The notes below the pieces were generated by a model. That model saw only the letters and a list, made by a program, of their open reading frames with translations. It was not told where the DNA came from and ran no database searches. The translations under genes and the position numbers were made by a program. Source: Phyto melanocephala (taxonomy: Eukaryota > Arthropoda > Insecta > Diptera > Rhinophoridae). Taken from it: a DNA stretch of 64,000 nucleotides. Where the stretch lies: positions 128,302,833 through 128,366,832 of the forward strand of contig OW799233.1 in the NCBI GenBank assembly GCA_941918925.1. Direction: 5' to 3'. This document shows, piece after piece, positions 23,364 through 35,206 of this stretch (within the stretch, counting starts at the first letter, position 1; each line of letters starts with the position of its first letter).

Positions 23364-23869
23364 TCTATATATATAAAAATCAATGTGTGTTTGTATGTTT
23401 ATATGTTTGTTTGTGCTTTATAGACGGTTAAACGGCTGGACCGATTTCCTTGAAATTTTCACAGAATCTTTCTGTATGTCTGGAAGGAACTATAGGCAAT
23501 ACTTTGGTTTGAAATTGTAAGTGGGCGGGGTGCCCATTTAAAGAATAAGTATTAAATATTATATATCACGAAAGTTAATGCAGCTAGAGTCTTCAAATTA
23601 AGTAAGGTAAACTTTGACATCCACACGAACATTTGAGTAAAAAATGGGCGTACTTGCAATAGTAGGCATGGCCACATGAATTAAATACTAAAATTCGTAT
23701 ATTTGGAAAACGATATCGATTAGAGTAGTAAAATTTTGCAAGAGCAACTTTGATATTCAAATAAACATTTATGGAAAAAATGGGTGCATTAACAATAGTG
23801 GGCGTGTCACCTGCCATATAAATTAAATACTAAAATTTGGGGTGGCGAAGCACACCGGGTATTAGCTAG
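23364..23869 (+). mobile_element. Non-autonomous Helitron, 506 bp
   Basis: It starts TCTATATATATAAAAATC directly after an A..T context and ends in CCGGGTATTAGCTAG followed by T, the standard 5'-TC / CTAG-3' plus T layout. It has no TIRs and no target duplication. The body carries GACGGTTAAACGGCTGGACC and two GGGCGTG-rich blocks, as seen in insect Helitrons. Other members lie at 37618, 39222 and 53476. Confidence 0.75.
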
Positions 23870-24120
23870 TATGATTATAAAGATAGGTTTCCCAATATCA
23901 GAGCACTATTAATTTTTACACGTCAATTACCACCCATGATTTTAATATTATTTATAAAACAGTTAACGTGTTACAAAATAACATACATAGATCCAAAACA
24001 TGATGTTGAATTGGTGCTACTTCTTGATTGTTCAATTATTTTAGATAGATCAGTTTTAAATAAAAAAAAAATCAGTTTTTTATATAGGTACATATAAAAA
24101 TATGTGAAAAACTATATAAA
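23870..24120. other. Short AT-rich spacer
   Basis: Nothing recognised. Confidence 0.35.
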
Positions 24121-25083
24121 ACAAGTAAGAGTGCTATATTCGGCCGTGCCGAATCTGATAATACCCTTCACCATCATGTACATATGTAGGTATAATTCCA
24201 CATCGCAGCTTAACCTTTATTTCATGTTATACGCTATTTTTCTTTATTATTTTGGACGCCATCGTTGATTTTGATTTTTTACGTAGTTAACTGTATTTTT
24301 CTAGTCAAGCCCTTTAATTAGATACCCATATTGATGGGGCTCAAAAAATTTGATCCGCCATTTTGTTTTAGACGCCATCTTTGATTTTAATTTTTTTAAT
24401 AATTTACTGTATTCTACTGGTCAGGCCCTTTCATTTGATACCAATATTAAGGGGGTTCTAAGTTACATTTTAAAATACCAGATTTGACCCATATATAAAT
24501 TTATTGTCCGCCATTTTGTAGTGGCGGCCAACATGAATTTTAATTTTCTTATAGTGCTTATATTACGCTAGTCAAGTCCTTTGAGATGATACCAATATTG
24601 ACTCTCTCGGTTCTCTAGAAGCTGAAATAAATCGATTTTCGTTTGTAAATTTTTGGAATATATATATAGCAAAAAATGTTTGCCTATAACTTTACCGCTT
24701 AGAGTCCGCTTTATCCAAAAATTTTCATGAATATCTCTATATATCTTCAAATAGTAGCAAAGTACCTATACATTATTCTATGGCTGAAAAATTTAAATTT
24801 TGGTTTCGTGTGTCGTGTTTATTTGCTCATATCTCAGAAAGTTATGGGGCGATTGTGGATTCATTCCCGGATATTTCCAAAAGATTGATACCATACGCTT
24901 CTAAAAGATGATTTTAACCAACACGGATAGACGGGCAGACGGTCAGGGCTTAATCGACTCCTCTATTTATAAGCTTTCAAAAAATATATACTTTATGGGG
25001 TCGGAAATGAAAATTGTAAAAATTACAAACGGAACGACAAAGCTATGTATATATACCCTTGTGCACCACAGGTGAAGGGTATA
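24121..25083 (-). mobile_element. DINE-1-like element with a distinct body
   Basis: The 3' end is at 24121 (hairpin TTCGGCCGTGCCGAA at 24139-24153). The 5' end at about 25083 reads TATACCCTTCACCTGTGGTG on the minus strand. The body contains three diverged repeats of a unit with CGCCAT(C/T)TTTGATTTTGAT and CAAGCCCTTT(A/C)ATT at about 24245, 24360 and 24515. These make this a third body type attached to the shared termini. Confidence 0.65.
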
Positions 25084-25735
25084 ACAAATGAGATTGCTTT
25101 ACTCCACCTAGCCGAATCTGAAAACCAACTCACCTTGATTTAAGATCATTTTGCTTTATTATTTCCAAAACCATCTTTGATTTTGAATTTTTACGCTAAG
25201 AAAAAAATGATCTGCCATGTTGATTTAAACGCGATCTTGGATTTTACATTTTATATTAGTTTACTACCGTATTCTCCTGGTCAAGCCCTTTCGTTTGATA
25301 ACAATTAGTTTTGAACCAAATTTTAAGTTTTTTTCAGCAATAATTTTCGAGAATGTCTGGTATTTTAGTGTCTTAAGCGTATTTAAAAATTAATAAGGAG
25401 CTTTAGTAATTAGATATACATAAAAAATTATTTTTACCTATAACTTCGCAATTTAGTGACAAAATTTTGTATGAATAGCTCTGGAGTGTATATCATATAT
25501 AAATACAAATAATAGCAAAGTTACCTATAAATAATTCTATCTCAGAAAGTTATGGAGTGAATTGCGATTCATTCCCAGACATTTCCAAAAGATTAATACT
25601 ACATACGGATCTGTGCAACTTGTGGACCAACACACGGACAGTCTGAAAGTATATACTTTATGGGATCGGAAATTATTATTGTAGACTAAGAATGACTAAG
25701 CTTGGCCTTACAGATGGAGGGTATAAAAATTATGG
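25084..25735 (-). mobile_element. Older decayed DINE-1-like copy
   Basis: It shares GATTTTGAATTTT and CAAGCCCTTTCGTTTGATA with the neighbouring element, then TCTCAGAAAGTTATGG, CCAACACACGGACAG and TATACTTTATGGGATCGG. It ends near GAGGGTATAAAAATT. Tandem placement with 24121-25083 suggests either independent insertions or a partial duplication. Confidence 0.5.
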
Positions 25736-26270
25736 AAAGAAATTTTTAAATATTATTTCCTGTACTTAATGCATAGCAAGGTATGTTAATATATCGTGTC
25801 GACAATCCAGTTGATTATTATTTTGCATATAAAAGTATGTTAAATTTTATATTATATATGTATATGTGTGTGTATATACATACATATATGTAGATAAAGA
25901 TAAAGAGAGAGCCTAAAATGCTCTCCGAACTACCATCATACATTTTGTCAAGGAACAATAGGACATTTTTATTGTGACCCATACATTGATTGAACCGATA
26001 AAAGCATATATTTTTTACAATTTCTTTTTTTTTCAAAAGTATTTTAAAATTCTTATATACAGTATTTAAATGCATATGCTTAAAATCTTTTGTTTAACTG
26101 ATAAGTAGGTACATATGTATAAATACATGCTAGTATTAAATTTACTTAATTTCTTATTCAAACGGATAATAAAATATTTTATATGTATGTACGTACATCT
26201 GTATGTATGTATGTATGTCCATATAGAAATAGAAAAATAAGCAGACAACAATTTCGTTAGCACAAGAGTT
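25736..26270. other. P450 upstream flank with simple sequence
   Basis: GTATATATGT/ATGTATGT-type microsatellites lie at 25845-25890 and 26105-26222. No gene was seen; the open frames there are simple-repeat translations. Confidence 0.4.
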
Positions 26271-26271
26271 T

Positions 26272-26312
26272 TAAATTTCAGTTACTTTTTGTTCAGTGAA
26301 GTATAAATACAA
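26272..26312 (+). promoter_or_regulatory. Candidate core promoter of P450 copy 1
   Basis: TCAGT at 26278-26282 matches the arthropod initiator. The surrounding 40 bp (TAAATTTCAGT, then TACTTTTTGTTCAG and GAAGTAT) are conserved upstream of P450 copy 2 at 40149-40190, although the neighbouring DNA is not. The initiator would give a 5' UTR of about 108 nt. This is inference from conservation. Confidence 0.4.
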
Positions 26313-26386
26313 GATTAAATAATAAATTAAAAAATTTTAATTTTTAATTAATATAGAGAAACACATACACAATATATGTATATAAA

Positions 26387-29300
26387 ATGTTAACTTTAAT
26401 ATTATCAAGCACATGTGTAGTAATTTTAATATACTTCTTGTATAAATTCTGTACATATAGGCCAGAAGGATATCCACCTGGTCCGTACTTAAAAATATTG
26501 AAAATATTAATCTTTATGGATTTAATGAAAAATTCCTATTAAATTTAGGACCACCTCGTATTCCATTATTCGGAAGTTATTTGTTTATGATGTTAACGGA
26601 TTTTGTATATTTACATAAAGCTGTTTTAAAAATTTCAAAATGGTATAAATCGGATATTATTGGATTTTATGTAGGCTCATTTCCGGTTGTCGCTGTGCAT
26701 TGTGCCGAAGGAGTGCGTGAGATTCTAAATAATTCTGATTTCGATGGACGTCCTAAAATCTTTTTATCGCTTATGCGTGAACCGAATCTACAATCAGCAG
26801 GTAACAAAATGTTTTCTTTCAAAAATTTTAGGTTTCAAAAGGTTTTATTATTAGCGGTTGTAAGTAATAAATAGTTTTCCGTTCATAGGAATGTTTAAAT
26901 GAATATTAAATGTATTAAAAATGCTAATAATTTTTTTTTAACACAAAACTATTTGTAAATCACAAAAAAAGTCTTTTCGTATTTTTTTTTTGTTTATTAC
27001 AATGATTTATTTTACACAATCGGGGTTGTAGCTGTCGGAATCACGAATAAAATATTTGGGCCAAATATAACAAATTTCATTACATCCGTTCAGCTGTTTT
27101 TCTAATAATTAAGTAACAAACCACACATACAAACGTACAGACAATCACATTTATTATATTAGTATTATATTATAATGAATTTTCTTTACATAGACGGTTC
27201 CACGCCTCCTACTCCGATATTCAGCTGTGCCAAATCTTATATACCCTTAGAAAAATGTAGACACGTAACTATAAGCCATATACATAAAATTGTTTGTGAA
27301 ACAGATTTACACTCGCTTGCTTGCTTAACCATGCAGGAAGCCTGGGGTTAAGTGCCGCCAAGTCACCACTTTAGGCCATGACTGACTATCATACAAAGTC
27401 GTGCGATTATGTCAAATAAAAATCTGATAGTTTTCTGTCCTACATAAAAAAATCGCAACAAAATGTGTGATTGGATGCCACACTGTCATACTTGCTTACA
27501 AAAAGCAACTCTGATCGCACAGAAACTACTATTTTTTGAAAATTTTTAAAAGATTATCAAATCGGATACACTTGTCAAAAAATCTGTCACACATGTGCAC
27601 TTTTTGTCCACACTATCTCACTTTCTGAACACACATACAATTTTTGACATATCGAACGACTAAATCTGATAGTCAGTCATGGGCTTTTGGTGATATTGTC
27701 AACAAAACATCTACACCAAGGCGAATTCAATAAGGTGAACTCGTCCCTAAAACAACTACAAAGTGAAAAAATACAAACGTGTATTTTGTTAGTGTAAAAC
27801 AAAACGATATGTCAAAAATACACAAAAATTTTACAAGTGGTCCCTAGAAGTAGTCAACAGCTGGTAATCAGCTGACCTAATAAGTTCACCTTATTGAATT
27901 CGCCTTGATCTACACTTTTTATGCTCTTAAATTATAAACAGATAAATTGCGAAACTTTTTCAGTAAAATTATTTTAGACGATAAACTGTAGGTTAGTTTA
28001 ATATTTAAAAATAATGTTTTTATTTAAAAGTACCAAGTTACTAAAAATACACTAATGAATACCTGGTTCCAATGTCGCCATATGGTCCCAAAAGAACTCC
28101 CTATTTAGTAGTTCTAACATCACTTGTTGATTTTCAGTAACAAGCACATGTTTAATGTCTGGGGTATAATTGGTCAGTAGTACCGGAACAGAGTCAATAG
28201 TGAATCAGTACTGTTTCACTATAGACATTCCTGCATTACAATACCAAAATTTTCGAAAGCATTTCTGGTAAATAGCTTAATCGACTTTCCTTACTAAAAT
28301 AATTCAGAATTTATTCATTTAATGGAGTCGCAAATGAATACTGTAGAAATTACAAATGGAATGACAAACTTATACATTAGGGAAACAACTTTTTACAATT
28401 TTTGAAAATATCAAAATGGCCCTATCCATACCATGTAGTGCATAAAAAACAATAAGAACTGCATCTTTAGTATTTCGATATCGTTAAAAAAGGTTCCACG
28501 TCAAGTGCAATTAAGTTTGGGATCAGTAAGTTTTAAAAAATTAAGTAATTTCACTTAACAAACATAGTTTTTAGATTGTGATTTTGATTATAATCATATA
28601 AATACATTAAAAAATGTAAATAGTTAAATAATTATAAAATAAAAAATTTTGAAAAAATAAAAAATTCTGAAAAACTAAAAAAAAAATTTTAAAGGGCTTT
28701 CAGAAATCGGCTTCGACGCGGAACGATTTTGTTCCGAAATGACCTGAGGAAACATTTTTCGGTTTCAGCACAACATCGGCTACAGTGTCTACAGGGCCTT
28801 ATTTTGGTTGTACTCCTATTATACATACATACATACATACATATATGTATACTTTTTTACTCTCTAGTGCAAAGGGTGTAATAAAACACTTAAAGTTTAT
28901 AACTTTTCATACTTATACATGTCTAATAAATTATGTTATCTTAGCAATTGAAATTGGCAACATGCGCTGCTTATTTACTTTAATATTCTTTCCTTTTATT
29001 TCATTATATTGTTTTTTGCAAAAAATTTTGAAAATATGTAGGTCAAGGAAAAAAACTCATGAATATTGCAAGGGATTGCCTAAATATATTAATGTTTTTC
29101 ATTAATTTAAAATATTTAAACAATTTTTGTAAATCTGTTTATTTATTGTATAAAGTTTGTAAAATTTCTTATTTTTGGACTTTGTATAAAGGAGGCGTCT
29201 CGATTTTTTACTAAATTGTGTTTTTAACGTTTTTTGGTAGTCCACATGCAAATACATCATGTCTAATTTTTTTTTTGTGTTTACAATTACTCCAATCTCA

Positions 29301-32300
29301 TTTCGATAACACGAAAAAAAAGATGGAGGTTCCAGTTTACTAGTAAATACTAGACAATTATTTGGCAGTCAAAAGACAAAACTGCCATCACCCATTATTC
29401 TTGATTAAATTTTTAATTGTTTTTCAGAGCCTCCACCAGTAACTGCCAATCCGACCTATACCTTCGTAGGTACAGCTAACCTACGCCACGCAATAAACCA
29501 ATGCGAATGTGAGACGCAAAAATCTCGAAGCCAGATAAAAAGGACGTCCTAGCCTGATTGTCCTTATTCGATAACGAAAATGAAAATGACGCGCGAGCTA
29601 TTAACCAGACTAGATTGGCGACCTAAACAATTTAGTGAACTATGATTGAAAACAACAAATTTATAGCTAGATAAAACAGTTCATTCTCTTTTCATTGTTT
29701 TAACCCTTAATCCAGTTTTTTCATTTCGTGTAAAGTAACAGAAAATCGAGATAATCCTTTTTTTTATTAAGCTATCGATAAACATATACTTAAATATACG
29801 AAACTTTTTATTACGTATTTATAAAACAGTTTTAGTGAGTTTTTTTCTATTTATAGAAAAACTATGATAAAAAGTATTTTTTATTGTGTAAAAAGATTTT
29901 TGATAAACTCACTACTGTTAATAGGAATTTAGAAAATTTTTGGTAAATTCTTTGCTTTAAAAAAAATTAATTATAATTTCTATTAATTGATTAACTTGCC
30001 ATAAATAATTTACCGACAATTTACGATAATCTTTATTTATAAAAATGGCAATGATTTTAAATATTAACATTTTTGCAGGAATATTTTTTGAAGAGGGCCC
30101 TCTATGGAAAGAACAAAGACGTTTTATTTTGCGTTATCTAAGGGATTTTGGTTTCGGTCGTCGTTTCCAGGAATTGGAGATGGTTATTCAAGAAGAAATT
30201 ACTGATATGATGAACTTAATACGTTGTGGACCAAAATATGAACATGAGAAAGCCTATGCCAAAGATGGCGGTCTACGCATATTACTGCCATATTTTTTTA
30301 ATCCATTTTCGATAAATAGCCTTTTCCACATTATGTACAATGAAAGGAAACCGCGCAGCGAACAATTTGAAGTATGGGAACTCGTACGTTTAGGTATGCA
30401 ATTTCAACGTTATGCTGATGATTATGGTAAATTATTAAGCTTGATACCGTGGATAAGATATATATTTCCCGAATGGAGCGGCTATAAACACCTAATGGAA
30501 TCGAATGTCTTTATGTATAAATATTTTGAAGAATTCATTGACAGTCACATTAAAACCTATGACGAGTCATCAGAACGTAACTTCTTGGATTTATATATAA
30601 AAGAAATGAAAAAAGCCGAAATGGAGGGAAATGCTGAGACGACAACATTTAGGAAAAATCAATTTATATTGAGTATGATTGATTTCTCATTTCCAGCCTT
30701 CACTGCGGTCGGGACACAGCTGTCCTTTTTAGTACAATATTTACTTTTAAATCCAGACGTTCAAACGAGAATACAACAAGAAATTGACGACATTGTCGGC
30801 AGCGGTCGTTTGCCAACTCTGGAAGACCGAAAATCCTGTAATTTTACCGAAGCATGTATTAGAGAAATTCTAAGAATTGAAACTTTAGTACCGTCAGATG
30901 TGCTGCACAAGGCTATGTGCGATACAAAGTTATTGGGCTATAAAATACCAAAGGTGAGAATAAGTTCTAACAGAAATTGAGGTAATAAAAAGTTCGTTCG
31001 AGAACTCACAAATTTGTACGAATTTGTACAAATTTTTTCTGCATTTTACGAAATTGCGTTCGTTTACACAAATTTGTAGTAAATGAGAGCACAAATAGAA
31101 AGCGAAAAGTGACAGTTCTTGACTGAGTATTTGCAAATTTTTACTACAGAAATTTCTTGCAGTAAGATTTAGCAAAACCAAAAAACATATGATTCAAAAG
31201 GTAAACAAACAAAAGTAAGCAAACAAAAAGTATACAGTTTGTGAAAAAAATATTAAAAAAAAAGGAAAATCCAAACAAAAGTACAAAATATTATTCAATT
31301 TAAATTGTTTGTGAAATAAAGTTAGTTAACAATGCCTACAGATGAAAGAATGGAACTGCCTGAATCTGGCGCAGGTATACATACTTAAATACATATTTGC
31401 ACATATGTATGTACATAGTTCCCATTAATATTTATTTGCCATCAGCTGTTGCTTCAATCTTACGAATTTTTACAAATGTCTGTTCGAGTACTTTTTTGGA
31501 CAAATTCTCTTTTTGAGAGTAAAATTTTCAATTTACTAAATAATTACTCATTTACTACAAACTGCATTAAAAGTACTCGAACGAACCTAATGTTAGCTCA
31601 ATGTTATTATGGCATAATCATGGTGCAATTATATAAGGTGGTTGCATTTCGGAAAGATTTTTTTTAACATGAAGTTTGATAGTTAGATATTATGGAAGAG
31701 TAGAGAAAATATCAAGGCATATTTATTCATCAGGTAGTCTTGATTCATTAGCTGATTAATTTTTTCTTCCCTTATTTTAAACTTCGGCGGTCAAAGTCTA
31801 TAAATGAAAAATAAGTTTTTCTCCTCTTTTATTTCAAAAGTCAAAATTCATATTAAAAAAAATATACATAAACACAAATAAATCTCTCCGAACTGCGATT
31901 ACATGATGAATAAATATGCCTTGAGAAAATGTATGATATTTTACCATTTTTTTTCTAGGATACAGTTGTTGTTCCCAGCTTATACGCATATCATAACGAT
32001 AAACGTGTTTGGGGTGATCCTGAAATTTTTAGACCAGAACGTTTTCTAGATGATCAGGGTAAATTGTGTTTAAAGAAGGATGTTTCTTTTCCCTTTGGAG
32101 CCGGTTAGTATAAAGCGCAAATAAAAAACCCCAACAAAATCATTTAAAATTCAATATTTCCAATTCTGCAGGAAAACGTTTATGTGCCGGAGAAACATTT
32201 GCTAGAAATATGTTATTTCTCATGACGACAGCTATGTGCCAAAATTTCAATTTCGTATTAGGGCCTACAGATAAACTTCCCGATCCTAGTACGAATTTGA

Positions 32301-32356
32301 GTGGACTAATTACATCACCTAAAGATTTTTGGGTTCAATTGGAAGAAAGAAAATAA
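26387..32356 (+). CDS. Cytochrome P450, CYP304-like, copy 1
   Basis: Five exons (26387-26480, 26549-26800, 30079-30953, 31959-32103, 32172-32356) with GT-AG introns and matching phases give 516 residues, normal for a microsomal P450. The N-terminus is a hydrophobic ER anchor (residues 1-22) followed by the proline hinge YPPGPPRIP. Visible motifs are helix C WKEQR (W125-R129), K-helix EILR (E378-R381), RPERF (432-436) and the haem loop [12 protein letters not shown] with ligand Cys460. FGFGRRF and the overall pattern resemble insect CYP2-clan CYP304; the subfamily is from memory. Where most P450s have the I-helix AGxDT, this one reads PAFTAV (321-326), so the usual acid/Thr pair seems absent. 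Intron 2 is 3.3 kb and intron 3 is 1.0 kb, both filled with repeats. A DINE-1-like element starts 2 bp after the stop. Confidence 0.87.
26801..27200 (-). repeat. Intron 2 start with a Helitron 5'-end fragment
   Basis: On the minus strand 27165-27010 reads TAATATAATAAATGTGATTG, a CTGTACGTTTG block, then CAGCTGAACGGAT and TGAAATTTG. This is the usual beginning of an insect Helitron. The 3' part with CTAG is not present, so it is a truncated copy. The rest is intron DNA. Confidence 0.45.
27205..27300 (-). repeat. Decayed DINE-1-like 3' end
   Basis: The hairpin region CCGATATTCAGCTGTGCC followed by AAATCTTATATACCCTTAG is a mutated version of the family's 3' terminus. A 5' remnant (TTAATCGACT..., ATTTAATGGAGTCG, AATTACAAATGGAATGACAA) is found at about 28265-28375, so one old element may span 27205-28385 with the two MITEs inserted in it. 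Confidence 0.45.
27379..27683. mobile_element. TIR MITE, GCCATGACTGACTATCA ends
   Basis: The left end CCATGACTGACTATCA at about 27382 and the right end TGATAGTCAGTCATGG at about 27668 are inverse copies. Weaker inverse similarity continues about 30 bp inward (GTCGTGCGATTATGTCAAA against its diverged mirror). The interior has no coding potential. Target duplication unclear. Confidence 0.65.
27717..27907. mobile_element. 191-bp MITE with 8-bp target duplication
   Basis: Perfect TIRs start CAAGGCGAATTCAATAAGG and extend about 25 bp. The 8-mer ATCTACAC flanks both ends exactly (27709-27716 and 27908-27915). The duplication length fits hAT or P superfamilies. It lies in intron 2 of P450 copy 1. 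Confidence 0.85.
28386..30078. other. Remaining intron 2 DNA of P450 copy 1
   Basis: A stretch of higher GC at 29415-29640 (GCCTCCACCAGTAACTGCC, ACTAGATTGGCGACC) stands out. TTGGCGACC resembles an arginine-tRNA primer-binding site of 412/mdg1-type LTR elements, so an old LTR fragment is possible but unproven. ATAC microsatellites lie at 28822-28850. The acceptor TTTTTGCAG precedes exon 3. Confidence 0.35.
30991..31588. repeat. GTTCGTTCGAG-ended TIR repeat in intron 3
   Basis: GTTCGTTCGAGAACT at about 30992 is mirrored by AGTACTCGAACGAAC at about 31572. Inside, TTTGTACGAATTTGTACAAA and nearby ACAAATTTGTAG form further small inverted repeats. Outer termini are close to those of the 1074-1208 palindrome, suggesting one family. 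Confidence 0.5.
31713..31923. mobile_element. TIR MITE, AAGGCATATTTATTCATCA family, in intron 3
   Basis: CAAGGCATATTTATTCATCA starts the element and its inverse closes it 211 bp later. The inner blocks GTCTTGATTC and TCTCTCCGAACTG recur in other copies at 37332-37540, 42262-42475 and, as fragments, at 43758-44150 and 59209-59420. The family is clearly recent in this window because the ends match almost perfectly. Confidence 0.75.
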
Positions 32357-32357
32357 A

Positions 32358-33143
32358 ACAAGTAAGAGCGCTATATTCGGCCGTGGCGAATCTTATATAC
32401 CCTTCACAACGTGTAGTCATGCAATAACATTAGTTTGTATCACCATTCATCCCATATGAAATACGTACATACATATAAAAAACATACATATATAAAAACA
32501 ACCAATTGTAAAATTATAACTTTACGTATGTATGTTAAAAAAAAAATAAAAAAAAAATTTAAAAAAAAATTAAAAAATAAATTTAAAAAAAAATTAAAAA
32601 AAAAAATTAATATATATATAATAAATATAAAACCAAAAAAAAAGTAAAAAAAAAATAAAAAAAAATTTAAAAAAAAATAATAAAAATATAAATAGTATAT
32701 TAAATAAAAAAAAAATATATAAAAAAATAATTTAAAAAAATGAAAAAAAAATAAAAATTTTTTTTTTTTTTCTCAGCTCAGTTTGTATGTATGTATGTTG
32801 TTGTTGCAATGTTGTTTTTGTGAAAAAAAATCGAGGTGGTCGTGGGTTTTTGCTCACATCTCAGTTGTTTATGAACCGATGTTTCTGATTTTCAATACCG
32901 ATCTACTCCCGAATATTTCTGATATTTTAATATTTCACCCGGGTCCAAGCGATTTCGGGGGGCTTCAAAAAGTTGATTTCAACATACACACGGACAGACG
33001 GTCAGACTGACAGAGGTTAATCGACTCCCCTATTCATAAGCTTTCAGAAAATATATACTTTATGGGGTCGGAAATGAAAATTGTAGAAATTTCACACGGA
33101 ATGACAAACCTATATATACCCTTTTTCACTGTGTGAAGGGTAT
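32358..33143 (-). mobile_element. DINE-1-like element directly after the P450 copy 1 stop codon
   Basis: The 3' terminus ACAAGTAAGAGCG (plus strand) begins at 32358, two bases after the TAA at 32354-32356. The hairpin at 32376-32390 has one mismatch. The body includes a long A-rich microsatellite (32538-32760) and the standard GGGTCGGAAATG, ATTCATAAGCTTTCAG blocks. The 5' end TTTTTCACTGTGTGAAGGGT lies at about 33121-33143. Confidence 0.75.
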
Positions 33144-33540
33144 TATAAACCCAATTGGGATATAGAGAGATTAGAATACCACTTATTATTATTATAAAAC
33201 CATTTAATTAAAAAAAGTTTTTTTTTTATCATACGACACAATTTACCAAGATTGTTACCCTGTTTTTGAGCAGATATCTCATTATCACCTAAAGATTGGT
33301 GTACTGTTGTTGCATATGCGTATTTTTTACCCAAATCAACTGATACTTTGGCGAAAGTTTGCCACTTAAACGTCCAAATCTTTCCCTTTGCTGCCTAAAC
33401 CAAACAGATTCCGATTCATTTTCTATTTATTTTTTACCCATACTCATTTATGAAATTGCTGTTGGCTATTTACCTTTAAAATTATTTTATTTTGGAAAAA
33501 AAAAAATTGTAGAACTATGAGGGATATATTTAATAAATAA
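33144..33540. other. Spacer with displaced P450 3' flank
   Basis: Nothing recognised with confidence. If the 32358 element inserted in the 3' UTR, the original polyadenylation region should be at the start of this stretch. Confidence 0.3.
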
Positions 33541-33559
33541 ACTCAATTTTAAAGAGCTT

Positions 33560-34110
33560 GTCAGTATCCTTATGTTTGTCAGATGTTTAAAGTCAAAGAA
33601 AAAGAGAGTCACAGTCGTATTACAGCTCTGGTTGGGTCAAGAGCTAGCGCGTCATTGCCATTATCTCTTAAGGGTAATCAGGCCGTCTTTTTCATCCGTC
33701 TTAGAGAGTTTTACGTCTCACTCTCGCGTGGTTCATTGTGTGGCGTCGCGCAACTGTGCTTTGGATACAGTTTCCAAACTATTCTACAATTAACCACGTG
33801 CATATATTTTAATTGGATTAACCAAACTCATTTTCGTAACTGGAGGTGTACCAATTAAACTCAATGCTAACTGGAGGAGTTTCATAAAACTCAGTATAAT
33901 TATTTGTGCAGATGTCTCCGACTTCCTATACAATGATATAGGTCGACTTGCGGTGACTGAACTAACGTTTTTTTAACTGGAGGAGAACCATAAAATTCAA
34001 GCTTCAATTATTGTTCAAGTGTCTCCGACTTCCTATACAAAGGTATAGGTCGAGTTACGGAGCCGGAACCTACGTGGAATACCCTGGCTATTTGGTCACG
34101 TACCTCTGCC
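33560..34110 (+). repeat. LTR-like repeat with internal hairpin-bearing units
   Basis: The stretch is richer in GC than its surroundings. AACTGGAGG followed by a tail with ATAAAACTCA or ATAAAATTCA occurs at about 33839, 33871 and 33978. GTCTCCGACTTCCTATACAA occurs at about 33913 and 34021, each time with a complementary TATAGGTCG that folds into a hairpin. The composition and repeats suggest the LTR of a Gypsy or BEL element, but no second LTR or pol frame is present. Two overlapping open frames here are not supported as genes. Confidence 0.4.
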
Positions 34111-35205
34111 AATCAATTTCAGAGTCAAAAATAAAAAAAAGAAAAAGAGAGAATGAAAATACCTTCAATTTTTCTACAATAGTTTTGACTTTTTTTGGCT
34201 TATTTCAAATTTTCAAATATTTCAGGACAGTAAAAAAAAAACAAACAACAAATCTGAATAATAATTACATATGTATGTATGTATGTACATTAAATTTTAT
34301 TCTTCTTTTTTGTGATATCTCTTAATCTTAAACTTGCAGTAAGACGCGAATAGAAGAAAACTAATTGGAATATTGAACAAGAAAAGTTAACATTTTTAAA
34401 ACCATAAATTATTATTAATACGATCTTTTTATTTTAAATTAATTGCAAATCATTTATTATGGCTAAAGTTCAGTTTCTTATTATAAAAATTCCTAATACA
34501 TTTTTAAATTAAATTGAAATGATTTAAGAATATTAATATTAAAAAACTATTCCGATATTAGCCGAGCGGAATATATTTTTGAAACCAGCTACGATTTTTT
34601 CATCAGCACTCTTTATCGGTACACTCATATGTAATTTAAAACTTCTATTTCATGGGCAAAAACATATGTCTTAAAAACTCAACTTTTTCAGGAGAGCTAC
34701 AAAACCGTTAGTGCTGAACGATTTTTAAATATATATAAAAGTTACGTTGTTATGCCATTAAAATAATCGGAATGGGTCCATCTTATTTCAAAACATTTTA
34801 AAACAAAGTAAAGGGCGTTTAATTTTTTTAATTTCTAGTTTGTTTTAAACGGCCCAGGTGACACTGTAATCAAATTATTAACACATTTTATATTTGTGAA
34901 ATTAAACGATTTATACTCATAACTTAGGCAGCTTTGACGTCCATCAAAAAAGAAAATATTACATTGAGTAGCTGTAGTCGAATAATTTATTATGTAAAAT
35001 CTCCCTGTTCGTGTGTAAGCACTTTTTTCGAAAAATATTAGACTGATTTTTTCCCCAGATTTTAGTATCCAATTGTTGATGGTTATAGGAACATTAAAGT
35101 CCGATTGACTTTAGTCAAATTATTAACAAACTTTATTAACCAATTTTTATAATTTACATATTTTTATGATTTTACAATATTTCTACATTGACCTTCTGAA
35201 AACAA
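34111..35205. other. Repeat-rich spacer
   Basis: About 34553-34600 repeats 297-345. About 34700-34860 is repeated in reverse at about 42970-43080 (shared: CGTTAGTGCTGAACG, AAGTAAAGGGCGTT). No gene was recognised. Confidence 0.4.
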
Positions 35206-35206
35206 A

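Noticed and set aside
28785..29105. 106-codon frame in P450 intron 2
   Set aside because: Begins in an ATAC microsatellite and shows no domain; spliced out with the intron.
29415..29640. Possible LTR retrotransposon primer-binding site (TTGGCGACC)
   Set aside because: No LTR pair or coding region accompanies it; kept only as a note on the intron.
32435..32647. K-rich 70-codon frame
   Set aside because: Translation of the A-rich microsatellite inside a DINE-1-like element.
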